Below, piece after piece: positions 27,225 through 36,071 of a stretch of DNA of 64,000 nt. Position numbers and translations under genes: made by a program. Under the pieces are notes generated by a model, which made no database searches, had not been told where the DNA came from, and worked only from the letters and a program-made list of their open reading frames with translations. Numbering within the stretch: position 1 is the stretch's first letter; the number at the start of each line of letters is the position of its first letter. The DNA is from Thermoleophilaceae bacterium (GTDB taxonomy: Bacteria > Actinomycetota > Thermoleophilia > Solirubrobacterales > Thermoleophilaceae). The DNA lies in the NCBI GenBank assembly GCA_016929195.1, contig JAFGJG010000024.1:1-64000 (forward strand), read 5' to 3'.

Positions 27225-28121
27225 ATGCGAATCGACCGCGTCCTCTCCAACCGCCGGCCGGTCTTCTCGTTCGAGTTCTTCCCTCCCAAGACCGACGAGG
27301 GCCAGCGCACGCTCGAGGGCACGCTCGAGGTCCTCAAGGAGGACACGCCCGACTACGTCTCCGTGACCTACGGCGCCGGGGGCACCACGCGCGAGCGCAC
27401 CGTCGAGATCACGAAGTGGATCAAGCAGACGCTCGGCATCGAGTCGATGGCGCACCTCTCGCTCGTGGGCGAGCCGAAGGAGCGGCTCGTCGAGATCCTC
27501 CAGGAGCTCCAGGACGCGGGCATCGAGAACGTGCTCGCGCTGCGCGGGGACCCTCCGCGCGGCGAGACCGACTGGAAGCCCCACCCGGGCGGGCTCCACT
27601 ACTCGATCGAGCTGATCCGGCTGATCCGCGAGCGGTTCGACTTCTCGGTCGGCGCCGCCTGCTTCCCCGAGGTCCATCCCGAGGCGCCCGACCTGCAGAC
27701 CGACCTCCGCTACGCGCGTGAGAAGGTCGAGGCCGGCGCCGGGTTCCTGATCACCCAGCTCTTCCTCGACAACGAGATCTACTTCGAGTTCGTCGAGCGC
27801 GCCCGCGAGGCCGGCATCGACGTCCCGATCATCCCGGGGATCATGCCGATCACGAACGTCAAGCAGATCAAGACGATCACCGGGATGTGCGGCGCCTCGA
27901 TCCCCGCGGAGCTCGAGCGGGAGCTCGAGGGGCGCGCCGACGACCCGGAAGCGGTTGCGGAGCTCGGAGTCGCCTACGCGACTCTCCAATGCTCCGATCT
28001 CCTGGCGCGAGGCGCGCCCGGGATCCACTTCTACACGCTGAACAGGTCGCCGTCCACCCGCGCGATCCTCGCCGCCCTGCGCGCCGCGCATCCGTGGACG
28101 CGGGCGAAGGCGCCGGTCTAG
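27225..28121 (+). CDS. metF: 5,10-methylenetetrahydrofolate reductase
   Basis: 298 residues. It reduces 5,10-methylene-THF to 5-methyl-THF, the methyl donor for methionine synthesis. Family blocks: FSFEFFPPKTDEGQ, SVTYGAGGTTRERT, ENVLALRGDPP, AACFPEVHPEA, and FLITQLFLDNEIYFEFVERA with GIMPITNVKQI. Length fits bacterial MetF (FAD-binding TIM barrel without a regulatory domain). The promoter overlaps an inverted repeat, pointing to methionine- or SAM-linked control. Confidence 0.95.
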   Translation: MRIDRVLSNRRPVFSFEFFPPKTDEGQRTLEGTLEVLKEDTPDYVSVTYGAGGTTRERTVEITKWIKQTLGIESMAHLSLVGEPKERLVEILQELQDAGIENVLALRGDPPRGETDWKPHPGGLHYSIELIRLIRERFDFSVGAACFPEVHPEAPDLQTDLRYAREKVEAGAGFLITQLFLDNEIYFEFVERAREAGIDVPIIPGIMPITNVKQIKTITGMCGASIPAELERELEGRADDPEAVAELGVAYATLQCSDLLARGAPGIHFYTLNRSPSTRAILAALRAAHPWTRAKAPV

Positions 28122-29122
28122 GCGGCCGCCTCCCAGCGGTCGTGCTCGCCGTCGTTCGAGCGCGTCGCCTCCCCCAGCAGCTCGAGGTGGTCCAGGTAGC
28201 TGAGCGCCTGCGACAGGCCCCAGCTCATCGCCATACCGCCTGAGGCCTCCGGGCCGACGAGCTCGGGCACGATCTCGAACGGCGTCCTCGGGCCCGCCGC
28301 GATCTCCGTGCGTACGACCTCCAGCTGCCGGTTCACCTCGCGCCGGTTCGCCGCCACCAGCGCGTGCGCGTCGCGGACGGGCCGGCCGTGGCCGGCCAGG
28401 ATCAGCTGCACGTCGAGCCCGTCGACCACGTCGAGGCTCGAGAGGAACTCGCCGGCCGGGTCGGGCGACCAGCCGTAGTCGTAGAAGAGCGAGACGCGGC
28501 CGAGCAGGTGGTCGCCCGAGAGCAGCAGGCCCCGGTCGGGCTGGTGGAGCACCACGTGCGAGGGCGCGTGGCCGGGGGTCTCGTAGACGTCGAAGCGGCC
28601 GAGGTCGGTGTCCACCGTCACGCCCGGGACCAGCTCGCGGTCGGGCAGCACGATCTCGGCGATGCCGTAACCCTGGCCCTCGCGCTCGGCTCGGTAGCGC
28701 TCAAGCGCCTCGGGCGGGACGCCGCTCTGGCGCGCCACCTCGAAGCGCCGCTCGAAGGCGCGCTTCGGGTCGGCGGCCGCGCGCGTCATGTGGCGGTGGT
28801 TCGGGTGCATCCAGAGCTCGCAGCCCGAGGCCTCCATGATCGGGGCGGCCAGGCCGTAGTGGTCCGAGTGCGCGTGGGTGCAGACCAGCAGGCGCACGTG
28901 CTCGAGCCTGAGGCCGGCCTGGTCGAACGCCAGCTCGAGCTGGCGCAGCGCGCCGGGCTCGTAGAGCCCCGTGTCCACCAGCACGACGCCGCTGCCGGCG
29001 GCGATCGCGAACGCGTTCACGTGCGGCACGCCCGGCCAGGGGAGCGGCAGCCGCAGCCGCCAGAGGCCGGGCAGCACCCGGTCCGCGCGGGCCAGCTCGC
29101 GCCGTCGTCTCGTCTCGCTCAT
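28118..29122 (-). CDS. metallo-beta-lactamase-fold hydrolase
   Basis: 334 residues. The MBL metal-binding motif is intact: CTHAHSDHYGLA (H-x-H-x-D-H), TPGHAPSHVVLH, LLLSGDHLLG and LILAGHGRPVRD. The helical C-terminal ~90 residues (LVAANRREVNRQLEVVRTEI onward) resemble LACTB2/ketoacyl-CoA-linked MBL hydrolases of actinobacteria, which cleave thioesters or nucleic-acid ends. No signal peptide. Substrate unknown. It converges with metF (4-bp overlap). Confidence 0.9.
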   Translation of the reverse strand: MSETRRRRELARADRVLPGLWRLRLPLPWPGVPHVNAFAIAAGSGVVLVDTGLYEPGALRQLELAFDQAGLRLEHVRLLVCTHAHSDHYGLAAPIMEASGCELWMHPNHRHMTRAAADPKRAFERRFEVARQSGVPPEALERYRAEREGQGYGIAEIVLPDRELVPGVTVDTDLGRFDVYETPGHAPSHVVLHQPDRGLLLSGDHLLGRVSLFYDYGWSPDPAGEFLSSLDVVDGLDVQLILAGHGRPVRDAHALVAANRREVNRQLEVVRTEIAAGPRTPFEIVPELVGPEASGGMAMSWGLSQALSYLDHLELLGEATRSNDGEHDRWEAAA

Positions 29123-29167
29123 GCCGGCGCGCCGGTCCCCATGGGTGGGGCATCATCTCAGTGAGCG

Positions 29168-29353
29168 ATGCGCGCCCTTCCCCAGCTCCGCCCCGTCCGC
29201 CTGGACGAGCGCGCCCGCCCGGGCGCCGCGCCGTCCCCGCGCCGCCTGCGCGAGCTGCGCTGGGAGCTCGCCCGCGGGCGCTACCGCGTCGAGCCGCGGC
29301 TCGTGGCCGAGGCCGTCCTCAGCGCGCCGGATCCAGAAGCACGCCGGGATTGA
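29168..29353 (+). CDS. orphan FlgM-like small protein
   Basis: 61 residues. The C-terminal half (RRLRELRWELARGRY, then RVEPRLVAEAVL) matches the FlgM-family helix-turn-helix pattern 'I..aIa.GtY.vD...vA..ml', which in flagellar bacteria binds and inhibits sigma-28. The N-terminus is short and Arg/Pro-rich. No flagellar gene is in the window, so it could be an anti-sigma factor for another sigma factor. It converges with the AGPS-like gene (35-bp overlap). Confidence 0.5.
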   Translation: MRALPQLRPVRLDERARPGAAPSPRRLRELRWELARGRYRVEPRLVAEAVLSAPDPEARRD

Positions 29354-30923
29354 GGATCCCGGCCGGGTCCACGGCCCCCTTCGCCGCGCGCAGCGCGGCC
29401 GCGAAGGGGCCGGGACGCTGCCGGTCGTACCAGGGACGGTGATCGCGCCCCACCGCGTGGTGGTGGGTGATCGTCCCGCCCGCGGCCAGGATCGCCTCCG
29501 ACGCGGCCGCCTTCACCTCGGCCCACTGCTCCAGCTCCGCGCCGCGGCGGGCCGGCGCGAGGACCGTGAAGTAGGGCGCCGCGCCGTCCGGGTAGGCGTG
29601 CGTGAGCCGGCAGGTGAGCAGCCCGTCCCCGAGCGCGGCCCGCGTCCGCTCGCGGACCCCTGCGACGAACGCTCCGAAGCGGTCCCAGGTGATCGCGGTC
29701 TCGAAGGTCTCGGCGAGGATCCCCGCGGCCACGAGCGTGTCGCGGAGATACGGCGCCTGAACGAAGGCGCTTCGCCAGGCGCCCTCCGACTCGCCGCGCT
29801 CGCCGTGGGAGGGCTCGCCGTGCACCTCGCCGCCGTGGTCCGCGCACAGCTCGAGCCCGCGGCGAAGCCACGCGTCCAGCGGGTGGTCGTCCGACTCGAA
29901 GCCGAGCACGAGCAGCGCGCGCCCCGCGGGCGCCGCCTGTGTGAGCGCCGCCTCGCCCGGGTCCAGCAGCCGGCAGTTGGACGGGTGGAGGCCGGACTGA
30001 GCCAGCGCGCGCACGGCGAGCGCACCCGTCTCGAAGCTCCCGAACAGGACGCCGGCGGAGGCCTTGAAGCGCGGCCGCGGGCGCACCCGGACCCAGGCCT
30101 CGGTGATCACGCCCAGGATCCCCTCGGAGCCGATCAGCATCCGGTCGGGGCTCGGCCCCGCGCCCGACGCCGGCAGGCGCCGGCTCTCCCAGGCCCCGGT
30201 GGGCGTGAGGGCGCGCACCGACTCCACGAGGTCGTCGATGTGGGTCGCGAGCGTCGCGAAGTGGCCCCCCGCCCGGGTGGCGATCCAGCCGCCGAGCGTC
30301 GAGTACTCGAAGGACTGGGGGAAGTGGCGCAGCGTGATGCCGTGCCCGCGCAGCTGCTCCTCGAGCGCCGGGCCGGTCGTGCCCGCCTGGATCCTGGCCG
30401 CGCGCGAGCTCTCGTCGATCTCGAGCACGCGGTCGAGCGCCCTCAGGTCCACGCTCACCGCGCCGGCGTAGCCCTCCGGCAGCGCGGGCTCCACGCCGCC
30501 CACCACACTGGTGCCGCCGCCGAAGGGGATGGCGGCCGCCCCGGCGTCCGCACACCAGGCGAGCACGGCCTCCAGCTCGGCCTCGTCGCGCGGGTGGGCG
30601 ACCACGTCCGGCGGGTGGTCGAACCGGCCCCGGAAGGCGCGCACGACGTCCCGGTAGGACTTGCCATAGGCGTGCGAGGCACGCTCGTAGACGTCCTGGC
30701 GGCAGATCCCCGCGAGCGACGGCGGCGGGCCGAGCCGCGGCTCCGGCAGCTCCACGCTCTCGAGCGGCACCGGCCGCTCGGCCTCCGCCGGGGCGAAGCC
30801 GAGCTGCTCGCGGGCGGCGCGCGCGGCGGCGCCCACCTGCTCGTGGCTCGGCTGCTGGTCCTCGAACCCCCAGCCCCAGTGCTTCAGCCTGCGCTCGGTC
30901 ACGGTCGCCCAATCCTGCCTCAA
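29319..30923 (-). CDS. FAD-linked oxidase, alkyldihydroxyacetonephosphate-synthase-like
   Basis: 534 residues. It is a PCMH/FAD-binding type 4 oxidase: DVVAHPRDEAELEAVLAWC, PFGGGTSVVGG, the glycine-rich FAD loop and SEGILGVITEAWVRV. The C-terminal TITHHHAVGRDHRPWY (His-His-His) is the signature of AGPS and relatives, which make ether lipids from acyl-DHAP. Whether it does so here or oxidises another hydroxy-acid is not decided by sequence. It is divergent from kgd by only 36 bp. Confidence 0.85.
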   Translation of the reverse strand: MRQDWATVTERRLKHWGWGFEDQQPSHEQVGAAARAAREQLGFAPAEAERPVPLESVELPEPRLGPPPSLAGICRQDVYERASHAYGKSYRDVVRAFRGRFDHPPDVVAHPRDEAELEAVLAWCADAGAAAIPFGGGTSVVGGVEPALPEGYAGAVSVDLRALDRVLEIDESSRAARIQAGTTGPALEEQLRGHGITLRHFPQSFEYSTLGGWIATRAGGHFATLATHIDDLVESVRALTPTGAWESRRLPASGAGPSPDRMLIGSEGILGVITEAWVRVRPRPRFKASAGVLFGSFETGALAVRALAQSGLHPSNCRLLDPGEAALTQAAPAGRALLVLGFESDDHPLDAWLRRGLELCADHGGEVHGEPSHGERGESEGAWRSAFVQAPYLRDTLVAAGILAETFETAITWDRFGAFVAGVRERTRAALGDGLLTCRLTHAYPDGAAPYFTVLAPARRGAELEQWAEVKAAASEAILAAGGTITHHHAVGRDHRPWYDRQRPGPFAAALRAAKGAVDPAGILNPGVLLDPAR

Positions 30924-30959
30924 ATGGCGAAATCACCGATGTAGAGTTGGAGGGGCCTG

Positions 30960-33900
30960 ATGGCAACACAGATGACGACGGTCCAGATCACGATGCCCGC
31001 GATGGGCGAGTCGGTGACCGAGGGAACGGTCCTCGAATGGCTCAAGCAGGTGGGTGACGCCGTCGCCGCCGACGAGCCCCTTGTCGAGGTCTCCACCGAC
31101 AAGGTGGACGCCGAGGTGCCCTCCCCCGCCACCGGCACGCTGGTGAAGATCCTCGTGGAGGCCGACCAGACCGTGCAGGTCGGCGCCGCGCTCGGCGAGA
31201 TCGAGGTTGGCGGCGAGCCGGCGGCCCCGCCCGCCGCCGCGCCCACCGAGGACGCCGAGCTCGTCGATGTCGCGTTCCCCGAGATGGGGGACTCGGTCGC
31301 CGAGGGCACCGTGCTCGAGTGGCGCAAGCAGGCCGGCGACGCGGTGTCGGTCGACGACATCCTCGTCGAGATCTCGACCGACAAGGTCGACGCCGAGGTG
31401 CCCTCGCCGGTGGCCGGGACGCTGAGCGAGATCCTGGTTCAGGCCGACGAGACGGTCGCGGTCGGCACGACCCTGTGCCGGATCGCCGCGGGAGCCGGCG
31501 CGGCGCCGGCCGGGAACGGGCCCGTCGCCCCGGCCGCCGAGCCGAAGACGCCCGCACCCCCGGCACCCGCAGGCTTCGCGACGCCCGTCGCCGGGCGGAT
31601 GGCGAGCGCCCACGGGCTGGACGTGACCAGCATCAAGGGCAGCGGGCCGCGCGGCCGGGTCACGAAGGAGGACGTGCTCACGGCCGTCCAGGGCAACGGC
31701 ACCCCGGCGCCCGCCGTCCCGCCGCCCGAGGGCGCCACCGCGATCCCGATCCGCGGCCCGGCGGCCACGCTCGCCCGCTTCATGGACGAGAGCCGTGCGA
31801 TCCCGACCGCCACGAGCTTCCGCACGCTGCCGGTCGACGCGCTCGACGCGCGCCGCAAGGAGCTGAAGGCCGCCGGCAGGAAGCTCTCGTTCACCCACCT
31901 GATCGCCTGGGCGATCGTCAAGGCGGCCGCCGACTGGCCGGTGATGGGCCATTCGTACGCCGAGCAGGACGGCAAGCCCCAGCGCGTGGTCCCCGAGTCC
32001 CTCAGCCTCGGCCTGGCCGTGGACGTGGAGCGCAAGGACGGCACGCGCTCGCTCGTGGTGCCGGTCATCCACGGCGCCTCGGCGCTCGGCTTCCAGGAGT
32101 TCGCCGCGCGCTACGACGAGCTCGTCGCCGGGGCCCGCGACAACAAGCTGCCCCCCGACGCCTACCAGGGCGCCAACGTGACGCTCACGAACCCCGGCGG
32201 CCTCGGCACCGTCGCCTCCGTGCCGCGCCTGATGCCGGGCCAGGGCACGATCGTCGCCACGGGCGCGATCGGCTACCCGCCCGGCATGGGTGCCGTCGAC
32301 CCCGCGCGGCTGCGCGACCTCGGCGTCCAGAAGGTCACGACGATGACGAGCACCTACGACCACCGCGTCATCCAGGGCGCGGAGTCCGGCTCGTTCCTGC
32401 GGCGGATCGACCAGCTGCTCCAGGGCGAGGACGGCTTCTACGACGAGGTCTTCGAGTCGCTCGGGCTGGACGCGCGCGTGGAGGGCACCGAGCCGGCCGC
32501 TCCCGTGACCGCGCACGACCCCGTCCCGCCCGCCGCCACGCCGGCCGCGGGGATGGTCGCCGACGAGGCGCTGCTCCAGGCCGTGCAGGCGGCCACGTCG
32601 CTCGTCAAGGCGCACCGCATGCACGGCCACCTGGCCGCCCGCCTCGACCCGCTCGGCTCGGAGCCGCCCGGCGATCCGGCGCTCGACCCCGGCACGGTCG
32701 GCCTGACGCCGGAGCTGATGGCCCGCATCCCGGCCTCGATCCTGCGCGTGGCGGTGCCCGGGGAGACCTTCGCCGAGGCGCTACCGAACCTGCGCGAGAC
32801 CTACGCCGGCACGATCGCGTACGAGATCGAGCACATCTCCGACCACGAGCAGCGGATCTGGCTGCGCCAGGCGATCGAGTCGGGCACCTATCGCACGCCG
32901 CTCACGCCCGAGGAGAAGCGGCGGCTGCTCGAGCGGCTGTCGAGCGTCGAAGCGCTCGAGAGCTACCTGCACAAGGCGTTCCTCGGGAAGAAGCAGTTCT
33001 CGGTCGAGGGCCTCGACGCGCTCGTTCCGATGCTCGACGAGGCGGTCGAGCTGGCCGCCGGCGTGGGCGGGCGGGAGGTCGTCTTCGGGATGGCCCACCG
33101 CGGGCGGCTGAACGTGCTCGCCCACACGATCGGGCGGCCGTACGAGACGATCCTCGCGGAGTTCGAGGGCGAGCAGACGCTCGGCGTGGAGACGGCCGCC
33201 CCGGCCGGCGGCACCGGCGACGTGAAGTACCACTACGGCGCCTCCGGCACGTACCACACGCTCTCCGGCAAGGGCGTGACCGTCACCCTCTCGCCCAACC
33301 CGAGCCACCTCGAGTACGTGAACCCGGTGATCGAGGGCCGCACGCGGGCCGACCAGACCTCGCGCAAGGCGCGCGAGCTCACGCACGACCCGCACGCCGT
33401 GCTGCCGGTGCTCATCCACGGCGACGCCGCCTTCCCGGGCCAGGGGATCGTGGCCGAGACGCTCAACCTCCAGTCGCTGCCCGGCTACTCCACGGGCGGC
33501 ACGCTGCACCTGATCGCGAACAACCAGCTCGGCTTCACCACCGACCCGCAGGAGAGCCGCTCGACGCGCTACGCCTCGGACCTCGCCAAGGGCTTCGACG
33601 TCCCGATCATCCACGTGAACGCCGACGACGTGGAGGCCTCGATCGCCGCCATCCGGCTGGCGCTCGCCTACCGCGAGCGGTTTGGCCGCGACGCGATGGT
33701 CGACCTGATCGGCTACCGCCGCTTCGGTCACAACGAGACCGACGAGCCGGCCTACACGCAGCCGCTGATGTACGAGCTGATCAAGTCGCACCCGCCGGTG
33801 CGCAAGCTGTACGCGGACCGGCTGGCGGCCGAGGGGACCGTGACCCCGGAGGAGGCCGAGCAGATCGCGGCCGCCGCCTACCAGCGGGTGGCCGACGCGC

Positions 33901-35222
33901 ACGAGGAGCTCAAGCGCTCGATCGGCGCGCCGCCCGAGACGGGCGAGCACGAGCTCGACCGCACGATGAGTCGCGAGCCGCGCACGACCCTGCCGGAGGA
34001 GACGCTGCGCGCGCTGAACGAGCAGCTGCTGCGCGTGCCCGACGAGTTCGAGGTGCACCGCAAGCTGCGCTCGTTCCTCGAGCGCCGGCGCACGAGCTTC
34101 GAGGAGGGCCGGGGAGTGGACTGGGCCCACGCCGAGGCGCTCGCCTTCGCGTCGCTGCTGGCGCTGGGCGTGCCGGTGCGCCTCACGGGCCAGGACACGG
34201 AGCGCGGCACGTTCAGCCAGCGCCACGCGGTCCTCCACGACCCGAGCACCGGCGCGCGCTGGTGCTCGCTCCAGGAGCTGCGCGACGCGGTGGCTCCCTT
34301 CGAGCTGCACAACAGCCCGCTCTCCGAGCAGGCCTGCCTCGGCTTCGAGTACGGCTACAGCGTCCAGGCGCCCGACGCGCTCGTCCTCTGGGAGGCCCAG
34401 TTCGGCGACTTCGTGAACTCCGGGCAGGTGATCGTGGACCAGTTCCTCGTCTCGGGCCTCGCCAAGTGGGGCCAGACCTCGCGGCTCACGCTCCTCCTGC
34501 CGCACGGATACGAGGGCTCGGGGCCGGAGCACTCGAGCGCGCGCCTCGAGCGCTTCCTCCAGGGCGCGGCCGAGGGCAACATCCGCGTCGCCAACTGCAC
34601 CACGCCCGCGCAGTACTTCCACCTGCTGCGCCGGCAGGCGCTGGTCTCGAAGCCGCGGCCGCTCGTGGTCATGACGCCCAAGAGCCTGCTGCGCCTGCCC
34701 GAGGCCACCTCGACCGTCGCGGAGCTGGCCGAGGGCCAGTTCGAGCGCGTGATCGACGATCCGCGCTTCGAGGCCGGCGGCGACCGCAGCCGCGTCACGA
34801 AGCTCGTGCTCTGCTCGGGCAAGGTCTACTACGACATCGCCGGGCACGAGCAGCGCGAGGCCGCCGAGCACATCGCGGTCGCGCGCGTGGAGCAGCTCTA
34901 TCCGTTCCCGGAGGCCGAGCTGGGCGAGCTGATGGAGAGCTACCCGTCGCTCGAGCGGATCGTCTGGGTGCAGGAGGAGCCGCGCAACATGGGCGCGCGC
35001 GCATTCATGCGCCGCCGGATGGCGGGCATCCTCCCCGAGCGGCTCGACTACGACTACGTCGGCCGCCAGCTGCGTGCCGCTCCCGGCGAGGGCTATTCGG
35101 CGGCCCACAAGCGCGAGCAGTCCCGGATCGTGCGGGTCGCGCTCGACCTCGAGGACGACAAGCTCGAGCCGGACGCGAGCGCGCGCCGGCCGATCCTCCG
35201 GGCGACCCGCGCGGACGACTAG
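30960..35222 (+). CDS. kgd: single-chain oxoglutarate dehydrogenase E2-E1 (Kgd) with two lipoyl domains
   Basis: 1420 residues from ATG 30960 (GGAGG upstream). Order: lipoyl domain 1 (residues ~5-80, lipoyl Lys48 in STDKVDAEV), lipoyl domain 2 (~100-178, Lys142), E3-binding domain (~205-242), E2 succinyltransferase (~260-500, His468 in STYDHRVIQG), then full ThDP-dependent E1 (~535-1420; HRGRLNVL, GDAAFPGQG, RFGHNETDEPAYTQP, EAQFGDFVNSGQV). It converts 2-oxoglutarate + CoA to succinyl-CoA in the TCA cycle. Mycobacterial Kgd is ~1230 residues and lacks lipoyl domains; the ~190 extra residues here are exactly these. Confidence 0.93.
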   Translation: MATQMTTVQITMPAMGESVTEGTVLEWLKQVGDAVAADEPLVEVSTDKVDAEVPSPATGTLVKILVEADQTVQVGAALGEIEVGGEPAAPPAAAPTEDAELVDVAFPEMGDSVAEGTVLEWRKQAGDAVSVDDILVEISTDKVDAEVPSPVAGTLSEILVQADETVAVGTTLCRIAAGAGAAPAGNGPVAPAAEPKTPAPPAPAGFATPVAGRMASAHGLDVTSIKGSGPRGRVTKEDVLTAVQGNGTPAPAVPPPEGATAIPIRGPAATLARFMDESRAIPTATSFRTLPVDALDARRKELKAAGRKLSFTHLIAWAIVKAAADWPVMGHSYAEQDGKPQRVVPESLSLGLAVDVERKDGTRSLVVPVIHGASALGFQEFAARYDELVAGARDNKLPPDAYQGANVTLTNPGGLGTVASVPRLMPGQGTIVATGAIGYPPGMGAVDPARLRDLGVQKVTTMTSTYDHRVIQGAESGSFLRRIDQLLQGEDGFYDEVFESLGLDARVEGTEPAAPVTAHDPVPPAATPAAGMVADEALLQAVQAATSLVKAHRMHGHLAARLDPLGSEPPGDPALDPGTVGLTPELMARIPASILRVAVPGETFAEALPNLRETYAGTIAYEIEHISDHEQRIWLRQAIESGTYRTPLTPEEKRRLLERLSSVEALESYLHKAFLGKKQFSVEGLDALVPMLDEAVELAAGVGGREVVFGMAHRGRLNVLAHTIGRPYETILAEFEGEQTLGVETAAPAGGTGDVKYHYGASGTYHTLSGKGVTVTLSPNPSHLEYVNPVIEGRTRADQTSRKARELTHDPHAVLPVLIHGDAAFPGQGIVAETLNLQSLPGYSTGGTLHLIANNQLGFTTDPQESRSTRYASDLAKGFDVPIIHVNADDVEASIAAIRLALAYRERFGRDAMVDLIGYRRFGHNETDEPAYTQPLMYELIKSHPPVRKLYADRLAAEGTVTPEEAEQIAAAAYQRVADAHEELKRSIGAPPETGEHELDRTMSREPRTTLPEETLRALNEQLLRVPDEFEVHRKLRSFLERRRTSFEEGRGVDWAHAEALAFASLLALGVPVRLTGQDTERGTFSQRHAVLHDPSTGARWCSLQELRDAVAPFELHNSPLSEQACLGFEYGYSVQAPDALVLWEAQFGDFVNSGQVIVDQFLVSGLAKWGQTSRLTLLLPHGYEGSGPEHSSARLERFLQGAAEGNIRVANCTTPAQYFHLLRRQALVSKPRPLVVMTPKSLLRLPEATSTVAELAEGQFERVIDDPRFEAGGDRSRVTKLVLCSGKVYYDIAGHEQREAAEHIAVARVEQLYPFPEAELGELMESYPSLERIVWVQEEPRNMGARAFMRRRMAGILPERLDYDYVGRQLRAAPGEGYSAAHKREQSRIVRVALDLEDDKLEPDASARRPILRATRADD

Positions 35223-35223
35223 C

Positions 35224-36021
35224 TCAGCGCTTGTCGCGCTGGCCCCTGGCCAGCGCGTCCGCGACCTTGAGAGAGCCGAGCCTGCGCTGCACCAGGCCCA
35301 CACCGGCCGGGGACAGGCCCCAGAGGCGCGCTCCGAGGCGCAGCCCGAGCGGCGCGACCTCGAGCTCGCCCTTGTTCTGCTCGATCCCCCGGACCACGGC
35401 GTCGGCCACCGCCTCCGGCGTCCGGGTGCCCACGCCCGGCGGGAGCTTCACCTCCGCCTCGGCGAACATCCCGGCGTCCGAGATGAAGCCCGGGTAGACG
35501 GTGGTCACGCCCACTCCGCTGCCGAGCAGGTCCTCTCGCAGCCCGGCCGCGAACGCGCGCAGGCCGAACTTCGTGGCGGAGTAGATCGCCGAGCCGCCGG
35601 TCGCGATCTTCCCGGACAGCGAGGAGACGAAGACCATGTGGCCGCGCCCGCGCTCGACCATGCCGGGCGCAAGGGCGCGGGCGAGCTGGATCGGAGCGCG
35701 CAGGTTCACGTCGAGCGCCCTGTCGATCTCGCCGGGCGAGAAGCTGTCCACGCGGCCGCTCGCAGGCAGCGCCGCGTTGGCGACGAGCGCATCGATCGGG
35801 CCGACCCGGCCGGGCAGCTCGCGGACGGCCGTCGCGTCGGCCAGGTCGGCCTCCACCACGGACGCATCGCCGCCCAGCTCGGCGCGCAGCGACTCGAGCA
35901 CGTCCGCGCGGCGGCCCGTGAGGATCACGCGGGCGCCGCGCGCCGCCAGCGCCCTGGCGATCGCCTTCCCGATGCCGCCGCTCGCCCCGGTGACGAGCAC
36001 GGTCCTGCCGGCCAGGTCCAT
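35224..36021 (-). CDS. short-chain dehydrogenase/reductase
   Basis: 265 residues. It is a classical SDR: cofactor motif TGASGGIGKAIA (Gly-x3-Gly-x-Gly), basic residue in TGRRAD favouring NADP(H), structural NAA region (VANAALPAS), catalytic Ser (VFVSSLSG) and YSATKFGLRA (Tyr-x3-Lys). The C-terminal tail is typical of membrane-associated SDRs that act on lipids or ketones. Substrate unknown. It converges with kgd. Confidence 0.9.
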   Translation of the reverse strand: MDLAGRTVLVTGASGGIGKAIARALAARGARVILTGRRADVLESLRAELGGDASVVEADLADATAVRELPGRVGPIDALVANAALPASGRVDSFSPGEIDRALDVNLRAPIQLARALAPGMVERGRGHMVFVSSLSGKIATGGSAIYSATKFGLRAFAAGLREDLLGSGVGVTTVYPGFISDAGMFAEAEVKLPPGVGTRTPEAVADAVVRGIEQNKGELEVAPLGLRLGARLWGLSPAGVGLVQRRLGSLKVADALARGQRDKR

Positions 36022-36071
36022 TGCGCCGAGAAGGTATCCGACGGAGCGCCAGCTATACAGGTAGGAGGCCC

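Noticed and set aside
31319-35497. 1392-residue open frame in another frame of kgd
   Set aside because: Arg/Gly/Ala-rich shadow of a fully motif-supported gene; an effect of high GC.
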